This document shows positions 8,362 through 16,779 of a DNA stretch of 56,705 nucleotides, piece by piece. This DNA comes from an uncultured Oxalobacteraceae bacterium (GTDB lineage Bacteria > Pseudomonadota > Gammaproteobacteria > Burkholderiales > Burkholderiaceae), in assembly GCA_946479255.1 (NCBI GenBank), contig CAMLFK010000005.1:1-56705 (forward strand). The letters are read 5' to 3'. The notes beneath the pieces were generated by a model, which was not told where the DNA came from, ran no database searches, and saw only the letters and a program-made list of their open reading frames with translations. A program made the position numbers and the translations under genes. Every line of letters starts with the position of its first letter. The first letter of the stretch is position 1.

Positions 8362-9273
8362 ATGAATCCGCAAGAAATCAAAAAAGTCCTGTCCCATGGC
8401 CTGCTGTCGTTCCCATTGACCGACTTCGATGAGCAAGGCAACTTCAATGCCAAGACCTATGCGGATCGTCTCAACTGGCTGGCTCCTTACGGCGCGACCG
8501 CGCTGTTCGCCGCCGGCGGCACCGGTGAGTTCTTCTCCCTGACCGCCAATGAATACAGCGAAGTGATCAAGACCGCGGTCGACACCTGCAAAGGCCAGGT
8601 GCCGATCCTGGCCGGCACCGGCGGCCCGACCCGTCAAGCCATCGCTTACGGCCAGGAAGCCCAGCGCCTGGGCGCCGGCGGCCTGCTGCTGCTGCCACAC
8701 TACCTGACCGAAGCAAGCCAGGATGGCCTGGTGCGCCACGTTGAAGAAGTCTGCAAATCGGTCGACGTCGGCGTGGTGGTCTACAACCGCGGCCAGTGCC
8801 GCCTGACCGCCGACTCGCTGGAAGTACTGGCAGACCGCTGCCCTAACCTGATCGGCTTCAAGGACGGCATCGGCGACATCGAACTGATGGTCTCGATCTG
8901 GCGCCGCATGGGCGACCGTTTCAGCTACCTGGGCGGCCTGCCGACGGCTGAAGTTTACGCGGCCGCGTACAAGGCTCTCGGTGTACCTGTATACTCGTCG
9001 GCTGTTTTCAACTTTGTGCCGCAGCTGGCCATGGACTTTTACCACGCCATTGCAAAAGACGATTATGCGACCGTAAATCGCCTGATCGACAGCTTCTTCC
9101 TGCCTTACCTTGCGATCCGCAATCGCAAGGCTGGCTATGCAGTCAGTATCGTGAAAGCCGGTGCACGTCTGGTTGGCCACTCGGCCGGTCCGGTACGCGC
9201 TCCACTGACCGACCTGACCGCGGAAGAAGATGCAATGCTGTTGAACCTGATCCAGGCCACGGGCGCGAAATAA
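8362..9273 (+). CDS. kdgD: 5-dehydro-4-deoxyglucarate dehydratase
   Basis: 303 residues, the standard length for this member of the DapA/NAL aldolase superfamily. GGAG lies 6 bases before the ATG; an upstream in-frame start at 8305 would add residues encoded by the operator. Family features are [13 protein letters not shown] near residues 49-61, the proton-relay Tyr in VVVYNRGQC, and the Schiff-base Lys in IGFKDGIGD near residue 170. It converts 5-keto-4-deoxyglucarate to 2,5-dioxopentanoate (2-oxoglutarate semialdehyde) with loss of water and CO2. The next gene, 15 bases downstream, oxidises that product, so the two form the last steps of glucarate/galactarate breakdown into the TCA cycle. 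Confidence 0.93.
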   Translation: MNPQEIKKVLSHGLLSFPLTDFDEQGNFNAKTYADRLNWLAPYGATALFAAGGTGEFFSLTANEYSEVIKTAVDTCKGQVPILAGTGGPTRQAIAYGQEAQRLGAGGLLLLPHYLTEASQDGLVRHVEEVCKSVDVGVVVYNRGQCRLTADSLEVLADRCPNLIGFKDGIGDIELMVSIWRRMGDRFSYLGGLPTAEVYAAAYKALGVPVYSSAVFNFVPQLAMDFYHAIAKDDYATVNRLIDSFFLPYLAIRNRKAGYAVSIVKAGARLVGHSAGPVRAPLTDLTAEEDAMLLNLIQATGAK

Positions 9274-9288
9274 CCCCTAGGAGAAAGT

Positions 9289-10860
9289 ATGCAAATCAAC
9301 GGCGAGATGGTCATCGGCCAAGGTACCCTGCAAGGCACCGCAGGCGTAGCAAAGGCGATCAATCCAGCAACGAACGAAGCGATCGGTCCGGACTTCGGTC
9401 TGGCCACTCCAGAAGATACCGATGCCGCCTGCGCCCTGGCGCAGCAGGCATTCGATACCTACCGCAGCACCACGCCTGAACAGCGCGCTGCGTTCCTGGA
9501 AGCGATCGCCCAAGGCATCCTGGACATCGGCCCTGCGCTGATCGAACGCGCCATGGCCGAAACCGGCCTGCCGCAAGTTCGCCTGGAAGGCGAGCGTGGC
9601 CGCACCGTCGGTCAGCTGCGCCTGTTCGCCAAAGTGGTACGCGACGGTTACTACCTCGACGCGACCCTCGATTCGGCCCTGCCGGATCGTACTCCTCCGC
9701 GTCCGGATCTGCGCTTGCGCAAGATCGCCATCGGCCCTGTGGTGGTGTTTGGCGCCTCGAACTTCCCGCTGGCGTTTTCGGTGGCCGGCGGCGATACCGC
9801 GTCGGCACTGGCAGCCGGCTGCCCAGTCATCGTCAAGGCTCACGGCGCCCACCTGGGTACCGCTGAACTGGTCGGCAAGGCTGTGCAGAAGGCAGTCAAG
9901 GAATGCGGTCTTCCGGAAGGCACCTTCTCGATGCTGTTCGGCGAAGGCCGTCAGATCGGCCAGCGCCTGGCAGGCCATCCATCGGTCAAGGCGATCGGTT
10001 TCACCGGTTCGCGCGCCGGCGGCGTTGCGCTGATGCGCACCGCGGCTGAACGCAAGGAGCCGATTCCTGTCTACGCCGAGATGAGCAGCATCAATCCGGT
10101 CTACATGCTCAATGGCGCACTGGCTAACGCCGGCCTGGCACAGGGCTTCGTCGATTCGCTGACCATGGGTGTGGGCCAGTTCTGCACCAACCCGGGCCTG
10201 GTCCTGGGCCTGGCAGGCGATGCGTTCGACAAGTTCGTCGCAGCCGCGGGTACCGCCCTGGAAGCCAAATCGGCCGGCACCATGCTGACCCCCGGCATCC
10301 ACAAGGCCTACCTCGAAGGCGTCAAGAAGATGTCGTCGATCGCCGGCGTTCAGCTGGTTGGCCAGGGCAAGACCGACGGTGTCGGCTGCGCTGCGCAAGC
10401 TTCGCTGTATGTCTGCGACGCCGCCACTTACCTGGCGACGCCTGAGCTGGAAGCGGAAATCTTCGGACCGGCATCGCTGCTGATCCGCTGCCGCGACGAA
10501 GCCGAGATGCTGCAAGTGACCGAGCATCTGGAAGGCCAGCTGACCGCCACCGTGCACGCGACCGGCGACGACCGCGCGCTGGCCGGCAAGCTGCTGCCTG
10601 TGCTGGAACGTAAAGCCGGCCGTATCCTGTTCAACGGTTTCCCTACCGGTGTCGAAGTGTCCCACACGATGGTACACGGCGGCCCGTTCCCGGCAACCTC
10701 GGACAGCCGTACCACCTCGGTGGGCGCGTCGGCGATCGACCGCTTCCTGCGTCCGGTCTGCTACCAGAACGTACCTGCTGAACTGCTGCCGGCCGAACTG
10801 GCTGACAGCAACCCGCTGAAACTGGCTCGCCTGGTTGACGGCACCCTGAAGCTGGCGTAA
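9289..10860 (+). CDS. 2,5-dioxovalerate (2-oxoglutarate semialdehyde) dehydrogenase, NADP-type
   Basis: 523 residues of the aldehyde dehydrogenase superfamily. The cofactor-binding region has FGASNFPLAFSVAGGDT and the Rossmann GFTGSRAGG. The general-base Glu is in YAEMSSINP and the catalytic Cys in VGQFCTNPG. The FCTNPG variant and long length match the KGSADH group found with kdgD. It oxidises 2-oxoglutarate semialdehyde to 2-oxoglutarate. AGGAG sits 9 bases before the ATG. The 15-base gap after kdgD and the shared pathway indicate one transcript. Confidence 0.92.
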   Translation: MQINGEMVIGQGTLQGTAGVAKAINPATNEAIGPDFGLATPEDTDAACALAQQAFDTYRSTTPEQRAAFLEAIAQGILDIGPALIERAMAETGLPQVRLEGERGRTVGQLRLFAKVVRDGYYLDATLDSALPDRTPPRPDLRLRKIAIGPVVVFGASNFPLAFSVAGGDTASALAAGCPVIVKAHGAHLGTAELVGKAVQKAVKECGLPEGTFSMLFGEGRQIGQRLAGHPSVKAIGFTGSRAGGVALMRTAAERKEPIPVYAEMSSINPVYMLNGALANAGLAQGFVDSLTMGVGQFCTNPGLVLGLAGDAFDKFVAAAGTALEAKSAGTMLTPGIHKAYLEGVKKMSSIAGVQLVGQGKTDGVGCAAQASLYVCDAATYLATPELEAEIFGPASLLIRCRDEAEMLQVTEHLEGQLTATVHATGDDRALAGKLLPVLERKAGRILFNGFPTGVEVSHTMVHGGPFPATSDSRTTSVGASAIDRFLRPVCYQNVPAELLPAELADSNPLKLARLVDGTLKLA

Positions 10861-10977
10861 CAAAAGCGGCCGCGCATACGGGACTTGCACGCGGGTGTGA
10901 AAGCACCCGCGTGCTTGCCGCGGCTTGTTCAACTGCCGGTGGCGACGCTGGCGATAACAATCATAAGAGACGATCAC

Positions 10978-12372
10978 ATGACGACTCAGCAAGCCACATA
11001 CGTGCCTGTGCAAAGTATTGGCAAATACCGTTGGACTATCTGCGCCCTCCTATTTTTTGCAACCACCGTCAACTACCTGGACCGCCAAGTCCTGAGCCTG
11101 CTGGCTGCTGACCTCTCCAAAGAATTCGGCTGGTCGAACACCGACTACGCCAACATCACCGCCACCTTCCAGTTTGTCTATGCGATCTCCATGCTGTTTG
11201 CCGGCCGCGTGATCGACAAGGTAGGCACCAAAACCGCATTCGTCCTGGCGATCACCATCTGGTCGATAGGCGCCATGATGCACGCTTACGCCATCGGTAT
11301 CGGCACCGGCGTGAACTCGGTACTGACCTCGCTCGGCCTGGCCGTGGTGCCGGTCTCGATCATCGGCTTCATGATTTCGCGCGCCGTGCTGGCGATCGGC
11401 GAGGCGGGTAACTTCCCGGCCGCGATCAAGGCCACCGCCGAATACTTCCCGAAGAAGGAACGCTCCTTCGCCACGGGTATCTTCAACTCCGGCGCCAACG
11501 TCGGCGCGATCCTGGCGCCGCTGACCGTGCCGCCAATCGCCGCCATCTGGGGCTGGCAGGCCGCCTTCGTCATCGTCGGCGGCATCGGCTTCTTCTGGCT
11601 TGGCCTGTGGCTGGCGTTCTACGAACCGCCCGCAAGCCAGAAGCGCCTCTCCAAAGAAGAACTGGCCTACATCAACAGTGACAGCCCGGCTGAAGAAGCC
11701 GCGCCATCGGCCGCCGTCGCCGTTCCCAAGACCTCGTGGTTCAAGCTGCTCGGCTACCGCCAGACCTGGGCCTTCGCGATCGGGAAATTCCTTACCGACG
11801 GCGTCTGGTGGTTCTTCCTGTTCTGGCTGCCCAAGTACCTGTCCGAGCAGTACAGCATGGGCAAGACCGAGATCATCGTTCCGCTCGCGGTCCTGTACAG
11901 CATGACCATGGTCGGCAGTATCGGCGGCGGCTGGCTGCCAACCTACTTCATCAACCGCGGCGACAATCCGTACGACGGCCGCATGAAAGCCATGCTGGCG
12001 ATCGCGATCATTCCGCTGGTGGTCCTGCTGGCCCAGCCGCTCGGCTACATCAGCTTCTGGGTGCCTGTGATCCTGATCGGTATCGGCGCATCGGCTCACC
12101 AGGCCTGGTCGGCCAACATCTTCACCACCGTCTCGGACATGTTCCCGAAACGTAGTGTGGGTTCGGTGGTCGGTATCGGCGGCATGGCCGGCGGCTTCGG
12201 CGGCGTTGCGCTGACCAAGCTGGGTGGCTACCTGTTCGACAAATACGGCGCAATGGGCGAGATCGGCACCGGCTACATGATCATGTTCTCGATCTGCGCC
12301 GTGGCTTACCTGCTGGCCTGGTCGATCATGAAAACCCTGGTGCCGCGTTATAGTGTCATCAACGACGTATAA
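10978..12372 (+). CDS. MFS hexuronate/aldarate transporter, ExuT-like
   Basis: 464 residues with about twelve membrane helices, of the anion:cation symporter branch of the major facilitator superfamily. The N-terminal half carries KYRWTICALLFFATTVNYLD and the loop motif GRVIDKVGTK. GEAGNFPAAIKATAEYFPK and ERSFATGIFNSGANVGAILAP are strongly typical of ExuT/GudP carriers for galacturonate, glucuronate, glucarate or galactarate. AAGAGA lies 8 bases before the ATG. The position between the semialdehyde dehydrogenase and the lactonase fits an inner-membrane importer for the operon's substrate. Whether it takes up uronate or aldarate cannot be told from sequence. Confidence 0.9.
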   Translation: MTTQQATYVPVQSIGKYRWTICALLFFATTVNYLDRQVLSLLAADLSKEFGWSNTDYANITATFQFVYAISMLFAGRVIDKVGTKTAFVLAITIWSIGAMMHAYAIGIGTGVNSVLTSLGLAVVPVSIIGFMISRAVLAIGEAGNFPAAIKATAEYFPKKERSFATGIFNSGANVGAILAPLTVPPIAAIWGWQAAFVIVGGIGFFWLGLWLAFYEPPASQKRLSKEELAYINSDSPAEEAAPSAAVAVPKTSWFKLLGYRQTWAFAIGKFLTDGVWWFFLFWLPKYLSEQYSMGKTEIIVPLAVLYSMTMVGSIGGGWLPTYFINRGDNPYDGRMKAMLAIAIIPLVVLLAQPLGYISFWVPVILIGIGASAHQAWSANIFTTVSDMFPKRSVGSVVGIGGMAGGFGGVALTKLGGYLFDKYGAMGEIGTGYMIMFSICAVAYLLAWSIMKTLVPRYSVINDV

Positions 12373-12380
12373 GGTCAGGC

Positions 12381-13274
12381 ATGACTGAGTTTGCCCAGGT
12401 TGAACGGGTCGGCGACATCTCCTGCATGGTGGGCGAAGGCCCACTGTGGAGTGAGCGTGACAATGGCTGGTTCTGGGTCGATATCCCGGCGCGCCGCATC
12501 TGGAAGCTCGATGCGGCCAGCGGGGCGACCCGCTTCTGGAACACGCTGGAGATGCCGGCCTGCCTGGCATTGACGACCAGCGGCGGCATGATCGCCGGTA
12601 TGGAAACCGCTTACTTCAGCATCGAGCTGGGCGAGGGTGACGCTGCCGTCACCCGCAAGCTTGCCGCACCGGCCGAACTCAAGCCGGGAATGCGCTTCAA
12701 CGACGGCCGCTGCGACCGCGACGGCCGCTTCTGGGCCGGCATCATGGTTCTCGACATGGCCGAAGGCCGGCCGGACGGGCATCTGTTCAGCTATAGCAGC
12801 GCCGACGGGGTTTCCAAGCCGGTGGTGTCGAACCTGATTGTGCAGAATGGCCTGGCGTTTTCGCCGGATGGCCGCACCATGTACCTGTCCGATTCGCATC
12901 CAAAGCGCCAGCTGATCTGGGCCTTCGACTACGACGGCGCCAGCGGCACGCCGAGCAATCAGCGCGTATTCGTCGACATGAACCAGTATCCGGGCCGCCC
13001 GGATGGCGCGGCCATGGACGCCGACGGCTGCTACTGGATCTGCGGGAACGACGAGGGCGTGCTGTTGCGCTTTACGCCGGAAGGCAAACTGGATCGCACC
13101 ATCGATGTGCCGATGCGCAAACCGTCGATGCTGGCGTTTGGCGGGGCCGGCCTGGATACGCTGCTGGTAACCTCGATCGCCGCCGGCAAGGCCGAGGGCG
13201 ACCAGTGGGCTGGTGCCACCGTGCTGGTCAAGCCTGGTGTCAAAGGCTGCGCGGAAGGTCAGCTTAGGGACTAA
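12381..13274 (+). CDS. SMP-30/gluconolactonase-family lactonase
   Basis: 297 residues, six-bladed beta-propeller. Metal-site segments are visible: the Glu in VGEGPLWSERDNGWFWVDI near residue 18, Asn in RFNDGRCDRDGRFWAG, Asn in IVQNGLAFSPDGRTMYLSDS, and Asp in the DGAAMDADGCYWI loop. Members hydrolyse sugar-acid lactones; some (UxuL type) act on glucaro- or galactaro-lactones made by uronate dehydrogenase. It starts 8 bases after the transporter and closes the operon, so a role on aldaro-lactone is likely. No uronate dehydrogenase is visible in the window, so the lactone source is elsewhere or external. AAGG precedes the ATG. Confidence 0.88.
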   Translation: MTEFAQVERVGDISCMVGEGPLWSERDNGWFWVDIPARRIWKLDAASGATRFWNTLEMPACLALTTSGGMIAGMETAYFSIELGEGDAAVTRKLAAPAELKPGMRFNDGRCDRDGRFWAGIMVLDMAEGRPDGHLFSYSSADGVSKPVVSNLIVQNGLAFSPDGRTMYLSDSHPKRQLIWAFDYDGASGTPSNQRVFVDMNQYPGRPDGAAMDADGCYWICGNDEGVLLRFTPEGKLDRTIDVPMRKPSMLAFGGAGLDTLLVTSIAAGKAEGDQWAGATVLVKPGVKGCAEGQLRD

Positions 13275-13297
13275 CCTTGGACTGACCGTTTCGAGCC

Positions 13298-14686
13298 TTA
13301 GTGATGATCGTGGCCGCTTGGCTTGGTCACCTTCATCACTTTTTCCCCAGGCTTGACCGCCTCCTGCTTCGCTTTCGGCGCCTCTGGCACCCCAGCCGCA
13401 TCACCCTTCCACTCATACGCCACCGTCCCGGCCGGATGCTTGTACCAGCCCGGATCGCGATAGTCGTGGCGCGCCAGTCCTTTGCGCACCTTCATCACCG
13501 TGAACATGCCGCCCATGCCGATACCGCCGAAAGGGCCGGTCCCGGTCATCATCGGCAGCGTGTTTTCCGGCAGCGGCATGCCGCTCATCTGCTCCATCTC
13601 CCCCATGCCGTGCTGGCCCATGGCCATATAGTGCGGCACCAGCTTGTTGATCTTCTCGACCACGTCGCGCTGGTCGACGCCGATCATGTTTGGCACCTCG
13701 TGGCCCATGGCGTTCATCGTATGGTGCGATTTGTGGCAATGGAAGGCCCAGTCGCCCGGCTCATTGGCCACGAACTCGATGGCCCGCATCTGACCCACGC
13801 CGATATCGGTGGTCACCTCCGGCCAGTGTGACGACGGCCGCGTCCAGCCGCCATCGGTGCCCGTGACCTCGAACTCATGGCCATGCAAATGAATCGGATG
13901 ATTCGTCATGGTCAGGTTGCCGACGCGGATGCGCACGCGGTCGTTCAGCCCCATCACCATCGGATCGATGCCGGGGAAGACGCGGCTGTTGAAGGTCCAC
14001 AGATTAAAGTCGGTCATCGTGTTCACGCGTGGCGTGAAGCTGCCCGGGTCGATGTCGTAAGCGCCGAGCAGGAAGCAGAAATCGCGGTCCACCGCCATGA
14101 ACTTCGGATCCTTAGGATGGGTGACCCAGAAGCCCATCATCCCCATCGCCATCTGCACCATTTCGTCCGCATGCGGGTGGTACATGAAGGTACCGGGGCG
14201 GCGCGCGACGAATTCGTAGACGAAGGTTTTACCCGGCGGGATGCCCGGCTGGGTGAGGCCGGTCACGCCATCCATGCCGTTCGGCAGGCGCTGGCCGTGC
14301 CAATGGATGCTGGTCTGTTCGGGCAGCTTGTTGGTGACGAAAATACGCACCCGGTCGCCCTCGACCACCTCGATGGTCGGCCCTGGCGACTGGCCGTTGT
14401 AGCCCCACAGCTGCGCCTTCATGCCGGGCGCGAGTTCGCGCACCACCGGCTCGGCCACCAGGTGGAATTCCTTGACACCGGCCTTCATGCGCCATGGCAG
14501 GGTCCAGCCATTGAGCGTGACCACCGGATTGTAAGGACGGCCGTTAGGCGGCGTCAGGGGTGGCTGCGTGCTGGCGCTCTGCATCAACGGTGCCTCCGGC
14601 AGCGAAGCTGCGCCGACGCGGCTGACGACAGCCGTGCTCACCGCCGCCACGCCCGCACCCTTAAAAAAATCTCTGCGTGAAACCAT
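13298..14686 (-). CDS. Tat-exported multicopper oxidase (copper detoxification)
   Basis: 462 residues with a twin-arginine leader (SRRDFFKGAG at residues 3-12). Copper ligands of a cupredoxin oxidase are visible: TSIHWHGQRLPNGMDG (type 2/3 site), FMYHPHADEMVQMAMG, HPIHLHGHEFEV and the type 1 motif FHCHKSHHTMNAMGHEV. Met-rich stretches (GMGEMEQMSGM) near residues 355-370 could bind extra copper. Periplasmic oxidases of this type oxidise Cu(I) to the less toxic Cu(II). It is the last gene of an apparent operon with the TolC-like lipoprotein, the His-rich protein and the copper chaperone, under the CueR-like promoter at 16665-16695. Confidence 0.9.
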   Translation of the reverse strand: MVSRRDFFKGAGVAAVSTAVVSRVGAASLPEAPLMQSASTQPPLTPPNGRPYNPVVTLNGWTLPWRMKAGVKEFHLVAEPVVRELAPGMKAQLWGYNGQSPGPTIEVVEGDRVRIFVTNKLPEQTSIHWHGQRLPNGMDGVTGLTQPGIPPGKTFVYEFVARRPGTFMYHPHADEMVQMAMGMMGFWVTHPKDPKFMAVDRDFCFLLGAYDIDPGSFTPRVNTMTDFNLWTFNSRVFPGIDPMVMGLNDRVRIRVGNLTMTNHPIHLHGHEFEVTGTDGGWTRPSSHWPEVTTDIGVGQMRAIEFVANEPGDWAFHCHKSHHTMNAMGHEVPNMIGVDQRDVVEKINKLVPHYMAMGQHGMGEMEQMSGMPLPENTLPMMTGTGPFGGIGMGGMFTVMKVRKGLARHDYRDPGWYKHPAGTVAYEWKGDAAGVPEAPKAKQEAVKPGEKVMKVTKPSGHDHH

Positions 14687-14748
14687 GTCATTGCTCTCTA
14701 ACCATTGAATCTAAAATCGGGACAGACCCGGCTTTTTTGGAAATGTGA

Positions 14749-16104
14749 CTATTCGGCGGCGCGGGTGCCGGTCATTGCCGCTTGCAGGGCGGCGTCTGCG
14801 ATCCAGTAGTCGCGCTGCGCTTCGATCGCGGCGTCGACGCTGGCGACTTGTTCGCGTGCGTCGGCCAGCAGTTCGAAGACGCCGATCAGCATGCCGTTGT
14901 AACGCAGCAGCTGTTCGTCGGAGATGCGCTTCTTGAGCGGCACCACTTCGTCGCGGTAGTGGCGTGCCAGGTCGTAGGCCGTGCGGTAGGCGCCGTACGC
15001 TTCGCGCACTTCGGAGCGGGCGTCGACCGCGGCGCCGGCGGCGCGGTGCACCGCTTGCATGTACAGCGCTTCGGAACGGGCGACTTTGGCGCTGCCCCAG
15101 TCGAACAGCGGAATCTCCAGTTCGATCTCGTATCCTTCCGCGCGGGCGCCGTCCGGCTCGCGGTCACGCAGGTAGCTGAGGTCGAGCAGGTTGATGAAGC
15201 GGGTGGCGCGTGTCAGGCCAAGCGAGGCGGCCAGGCCGGCCAGCTCTTTTTCGGCCATCAGCAGGTCGAGCCGGTTGCTCATCGCTTGCGCTTCGGCGTC
15301 GTTCACCTGGCGCGGCGCGACAGGCAGCTCGGGCAGGCGGTCGGGCAATTTGATGTCCGTCTGCGCGCCCCACAAGCCCATCAGGCGGATCAGCTTTTCG
15401 CGTTCGGCGGTGCGGGTCTGGCGCGCGCGTGCGAGTTCGGCGACGGCGTCGGCGTAAAAGGCTTGTTCGCGCGCGTGCTGCAGTTTGCTCCAGTTGCCGG
15501 CTTCGGCCATCTTGCGCGCGAGTTCGGCGCTGGCTTCGGCGGCAGTCTTGACCTGTTCGAAGTACTCGGCGCTCTGCTGCGCGGCGACGGCGCCGTAGTA
15601 AGCGCGCCGGGTGGCATCGGCGACCCGCAGCAGCTCGCCCGCCGCGGCCATCTGGGCCTGCTCGAAACGGCGTTGTTCGAGTCCGCGCGTAATCGGCATC
15701 GTCACCAGGCCGATCAAAGGAATGGTGAGCTTGCGTTCGATCTCGATGCCGTCGCTGCCCTTTAAGCGCGAGAAGCTGAACGAGGGATTGGGAATGCGCC
15801 CAGCCTGCACCAGGTCCGCTTCGGCGATGCCCAGTTCGGCGTAGCTCGCTTGCAGGCCGCGGTTGTTGAGCAGGGCGACATTGACGGCGGCATCCACCGT
15901 GAGCGGGGCCGCCAGCAGATGGGCCACTTGCCGGGCCCTGGCTTTGCCGGGAGCGGCCGCGGGTAGCGCTTGCAAGCTGCGCTCCTGGGCAAGTTGGCGC
16001 ACCGCGGCCTGGCCGCCGTCGTTTGAAAACGTGGCGCAGCCGGCCAGCATCAGCATCGCGGCAGCGCCGGCGATCGCGTGCAGGGAAGTCGTCATTGAAG
16101 ACAT
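14749..16104 (-). CDS. TolC/CusC-family outer membrane efflux lipoprotein
   Basis: About 451 residues. The start at 16104 has AAGGA 8 bases upstream, and the frame before it is Arg-rich and non-coding in character. The N-terminus is a lipoprotein signal with the lipobox LMLAGC (Cys near residue 23). Two repeated alpha-helical hairpin segments typical of the outer membrane efflux family follow, for example LLNNRGLQASYAELGIAEADL and a matching second half with AYGAYRTAYDLARHYRDEVV. The protein should form a trimeric outer membrane channel. No RND pump or membrane-fusion partner lies beside it, so it may serve a copper exporter elsewhere or act with the oxidase. Confidence 0.88.
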   Translation of the reverse strand: MSSMTTSLHAIAGAAAMLMLAGCATFSNDGGQAAVRQLAQERSLQALPAAAPGKARARQVAHLLAAPLTVDAAVNVALLNNRGLQASYAELGIAEADLVQAGRIPNPSFSFSRLKGSDGIEIERKLTIPLIGLVTMPITRGLEQRRFEQAQMAAAGELLRVADATRRAYYGAVAAQQSAEYFEQVKTAAEASAELARKMAEAGNWSKLQHAREQAFYADAVAELARARQTRTAEREKLIRLMGLWGAQTDIKLPDRLPELPVAPRQVNDAEAQAMSNRLDLLMAEKELAGLAASLGLTRATRFINLLDLSYLRDREPDGARAEGYEIELEIPLFDWGSAKVARSEALYMQAVHRAAGAAVDARSEVREAYGAYRTAYDLARHYRDEVVPLKKRISDEQLLRYNGMLIGVFELLADAREQVASVDAAIEAQRDYWIADAALQAAMTGTRAAE

Positions 16105-16114
16105 ACAAACATCC

Positions 16115-16417
16115 TTATTTCGGTTCCTGGTGATTCTGCTGATTCGAGTGGTCCTGATGGTTCTCATGACCTTGATGACCCTGGTGCTCCGGCTTCGTTT
16201 CCTGCTTGCGGTGGTGCGCGTGCGGATCGGCCTTTACTTCGGCGGCGGGCTTGGCGCCAGCCAGCGGAGAGCCCGGTTCGCGATAGGGCACATAGCCGGC
16301 AAACGCGGAATCATAGACCAGTGGGGTGGCCGGTGCCGACGCTTTGCGCGGGTCGGCCTGTTGCGCGCCGGCGTTCGCGGTCAGGGCCATCATGGCAAGG
16401 AGGGCATGGGTACGCAT
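16115..16417 (-). CDS. Small periplasmic His-rich protein of the copper operon
   Basis: 100 residues from ATG 16417; an ATG four codons upstream is also possible. A signal peptide (MRTHALLAMMALTANAGA) is followed by a short Pro/Ala-rich body and a C-terminal tail rich in His, Gln and Glu (HAHHRK, then HQGHQGHENHQDHSNQQNHQ). I recognise no domain. The tail is a plausible low-affinity copper-binding segment exposed in the periplasm. It sits between the chaperone and the CusC-like gene with gaps of 8 and 10 bases, so it is part of the copper transcript. Function is inferred from composition and context only. Confidence 0.75.
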   Translation of the reverse strand: MRTHALLAMMALTANAGAQQADPRKASAPATPLVYDSAFAGYVPYREPGSPLAGAKPAAEVKADPHAHHRKQETKPEHQGHQGHENHQDHSNQQNHQEPK

Positions 16418-16425
16418 GGCCGGCC

Positions 16426-16626
16426 TCACTGCGCCTTGGTGGCCGGATAGCCTGCCTCGGCCAGGGTGGCGATCACGGCGTCAGCGGCGGCGGAGGTATC
16501 CACCTTCACGGCGCGCGCCGGCAGGTCGAAGTCCAGTACGGCAGCGCCGTCGAGCTCCTTGATGGCCTTGGTGATGGTGCCCACGCAGTGGCCGCAGCTC
16601 ATGTCGGGTACGTTCAGTTTGATCAT
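16426..16626 (-). CDS. Heavy-metal-associated (HMA) domain copper chaperone
   Basis: 66 residues forming a single HMA ferredoxin-like domain with the Cu(I)-binding motif MSCGHCVGTI near residues 9-18. AGGAGT lies 6 bases before the ATG. CopZ-type proteins carry Cu(I) in the cytoplasm to the CopA ATPase or to the CueR regulator. Both of those genes are divergent from it, across an intergenic region with two CueR-like promoters. It is the first gene of the leftward copper operon. Confidence 0.9.
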   Translation of the reverse strand: MIKLNVPDMSCGHCVGTITKAIKELDGAAVLDFDLPARAVKVDTSAAADAVIATLAEAGYPATKAQ

Positions 16627-16646
16627 GGCAGTACTCCTGAAAATGT

Positions 16647-16664
16647 AAACACAAACACAAACAC
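16647..16664. repeat. Short ACAAAC tandem repeat in the leader of the copper-chaperone operon
   Basis: About three copies of the hexamer ACAAAC lie just downstream of the leftward -10 (16665-16670). On the mRNA strand they would form a GTTTGT-rich start of the leader. Short tandem repeats at a transcription start are prone to slippage, but no functional claim can be made. Confidence 0.6.
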
Positions 16665-16695
16665 ATTGTGAAGCTTCCCTCCGTGGGAAGGTCAA
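16665..16695 (-). promoter_or_regulatory. CueR-type promoter of the leftward copper operon
   Basis: Reading the minus strand, -35 TTGACC (16690-16695) and -10 CACAAT (16665-16670) are separated by exactly 19 bases, the over-long spacer of MerR-family promoters. The spacer holds the dyad CTTCCC-ACGGA-GGGAAG. CueR targets have the same ACCTTCCC...GGAAGGT pattern. Confidence 0.8.
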
Positions 16696-16719
16696 GCGGA
16701 TTCGGCCCGTTTCGCGCGC

Positions 16720-16750
16720 TTGACTTTACTATAATGGGAAGGTTGATGAT
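16720..16750 (+). promoter_or_regulatory. CueR-type promoter of copA-cueR
   Basis: -35 TTGACT (16720-16725), a 19-base spacer and -10 GATGAT (16745-16750). The spacer ends in GGGAAGGTT, the canonical right half of a CueR dyad. Its left half (ACTTTAC) matches ACCTTCC at five of seven positions, so the operator is less symmetric than the leftward one. Confidence 0.7.
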
Positions 16751-16779
16751 GGTTCCATGTATCGCCATGGAGAAGCAAA

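Noticed and set aside
9277..11013. 578-codon minus-strand open frame opposite the semialdehyde dehydrogenase
   Set aside because: It is antisense to a clear aldehyde dehydrogenase, rich in Gln/Arg/Gly, with no recognisable domain.
16647..16664. ACAAAC repeats as a CRISPR-like or phase-variable array
   Set aside because: Only about three six-base units, no spacers and not in a coding frame; noted as a simple repeat only.
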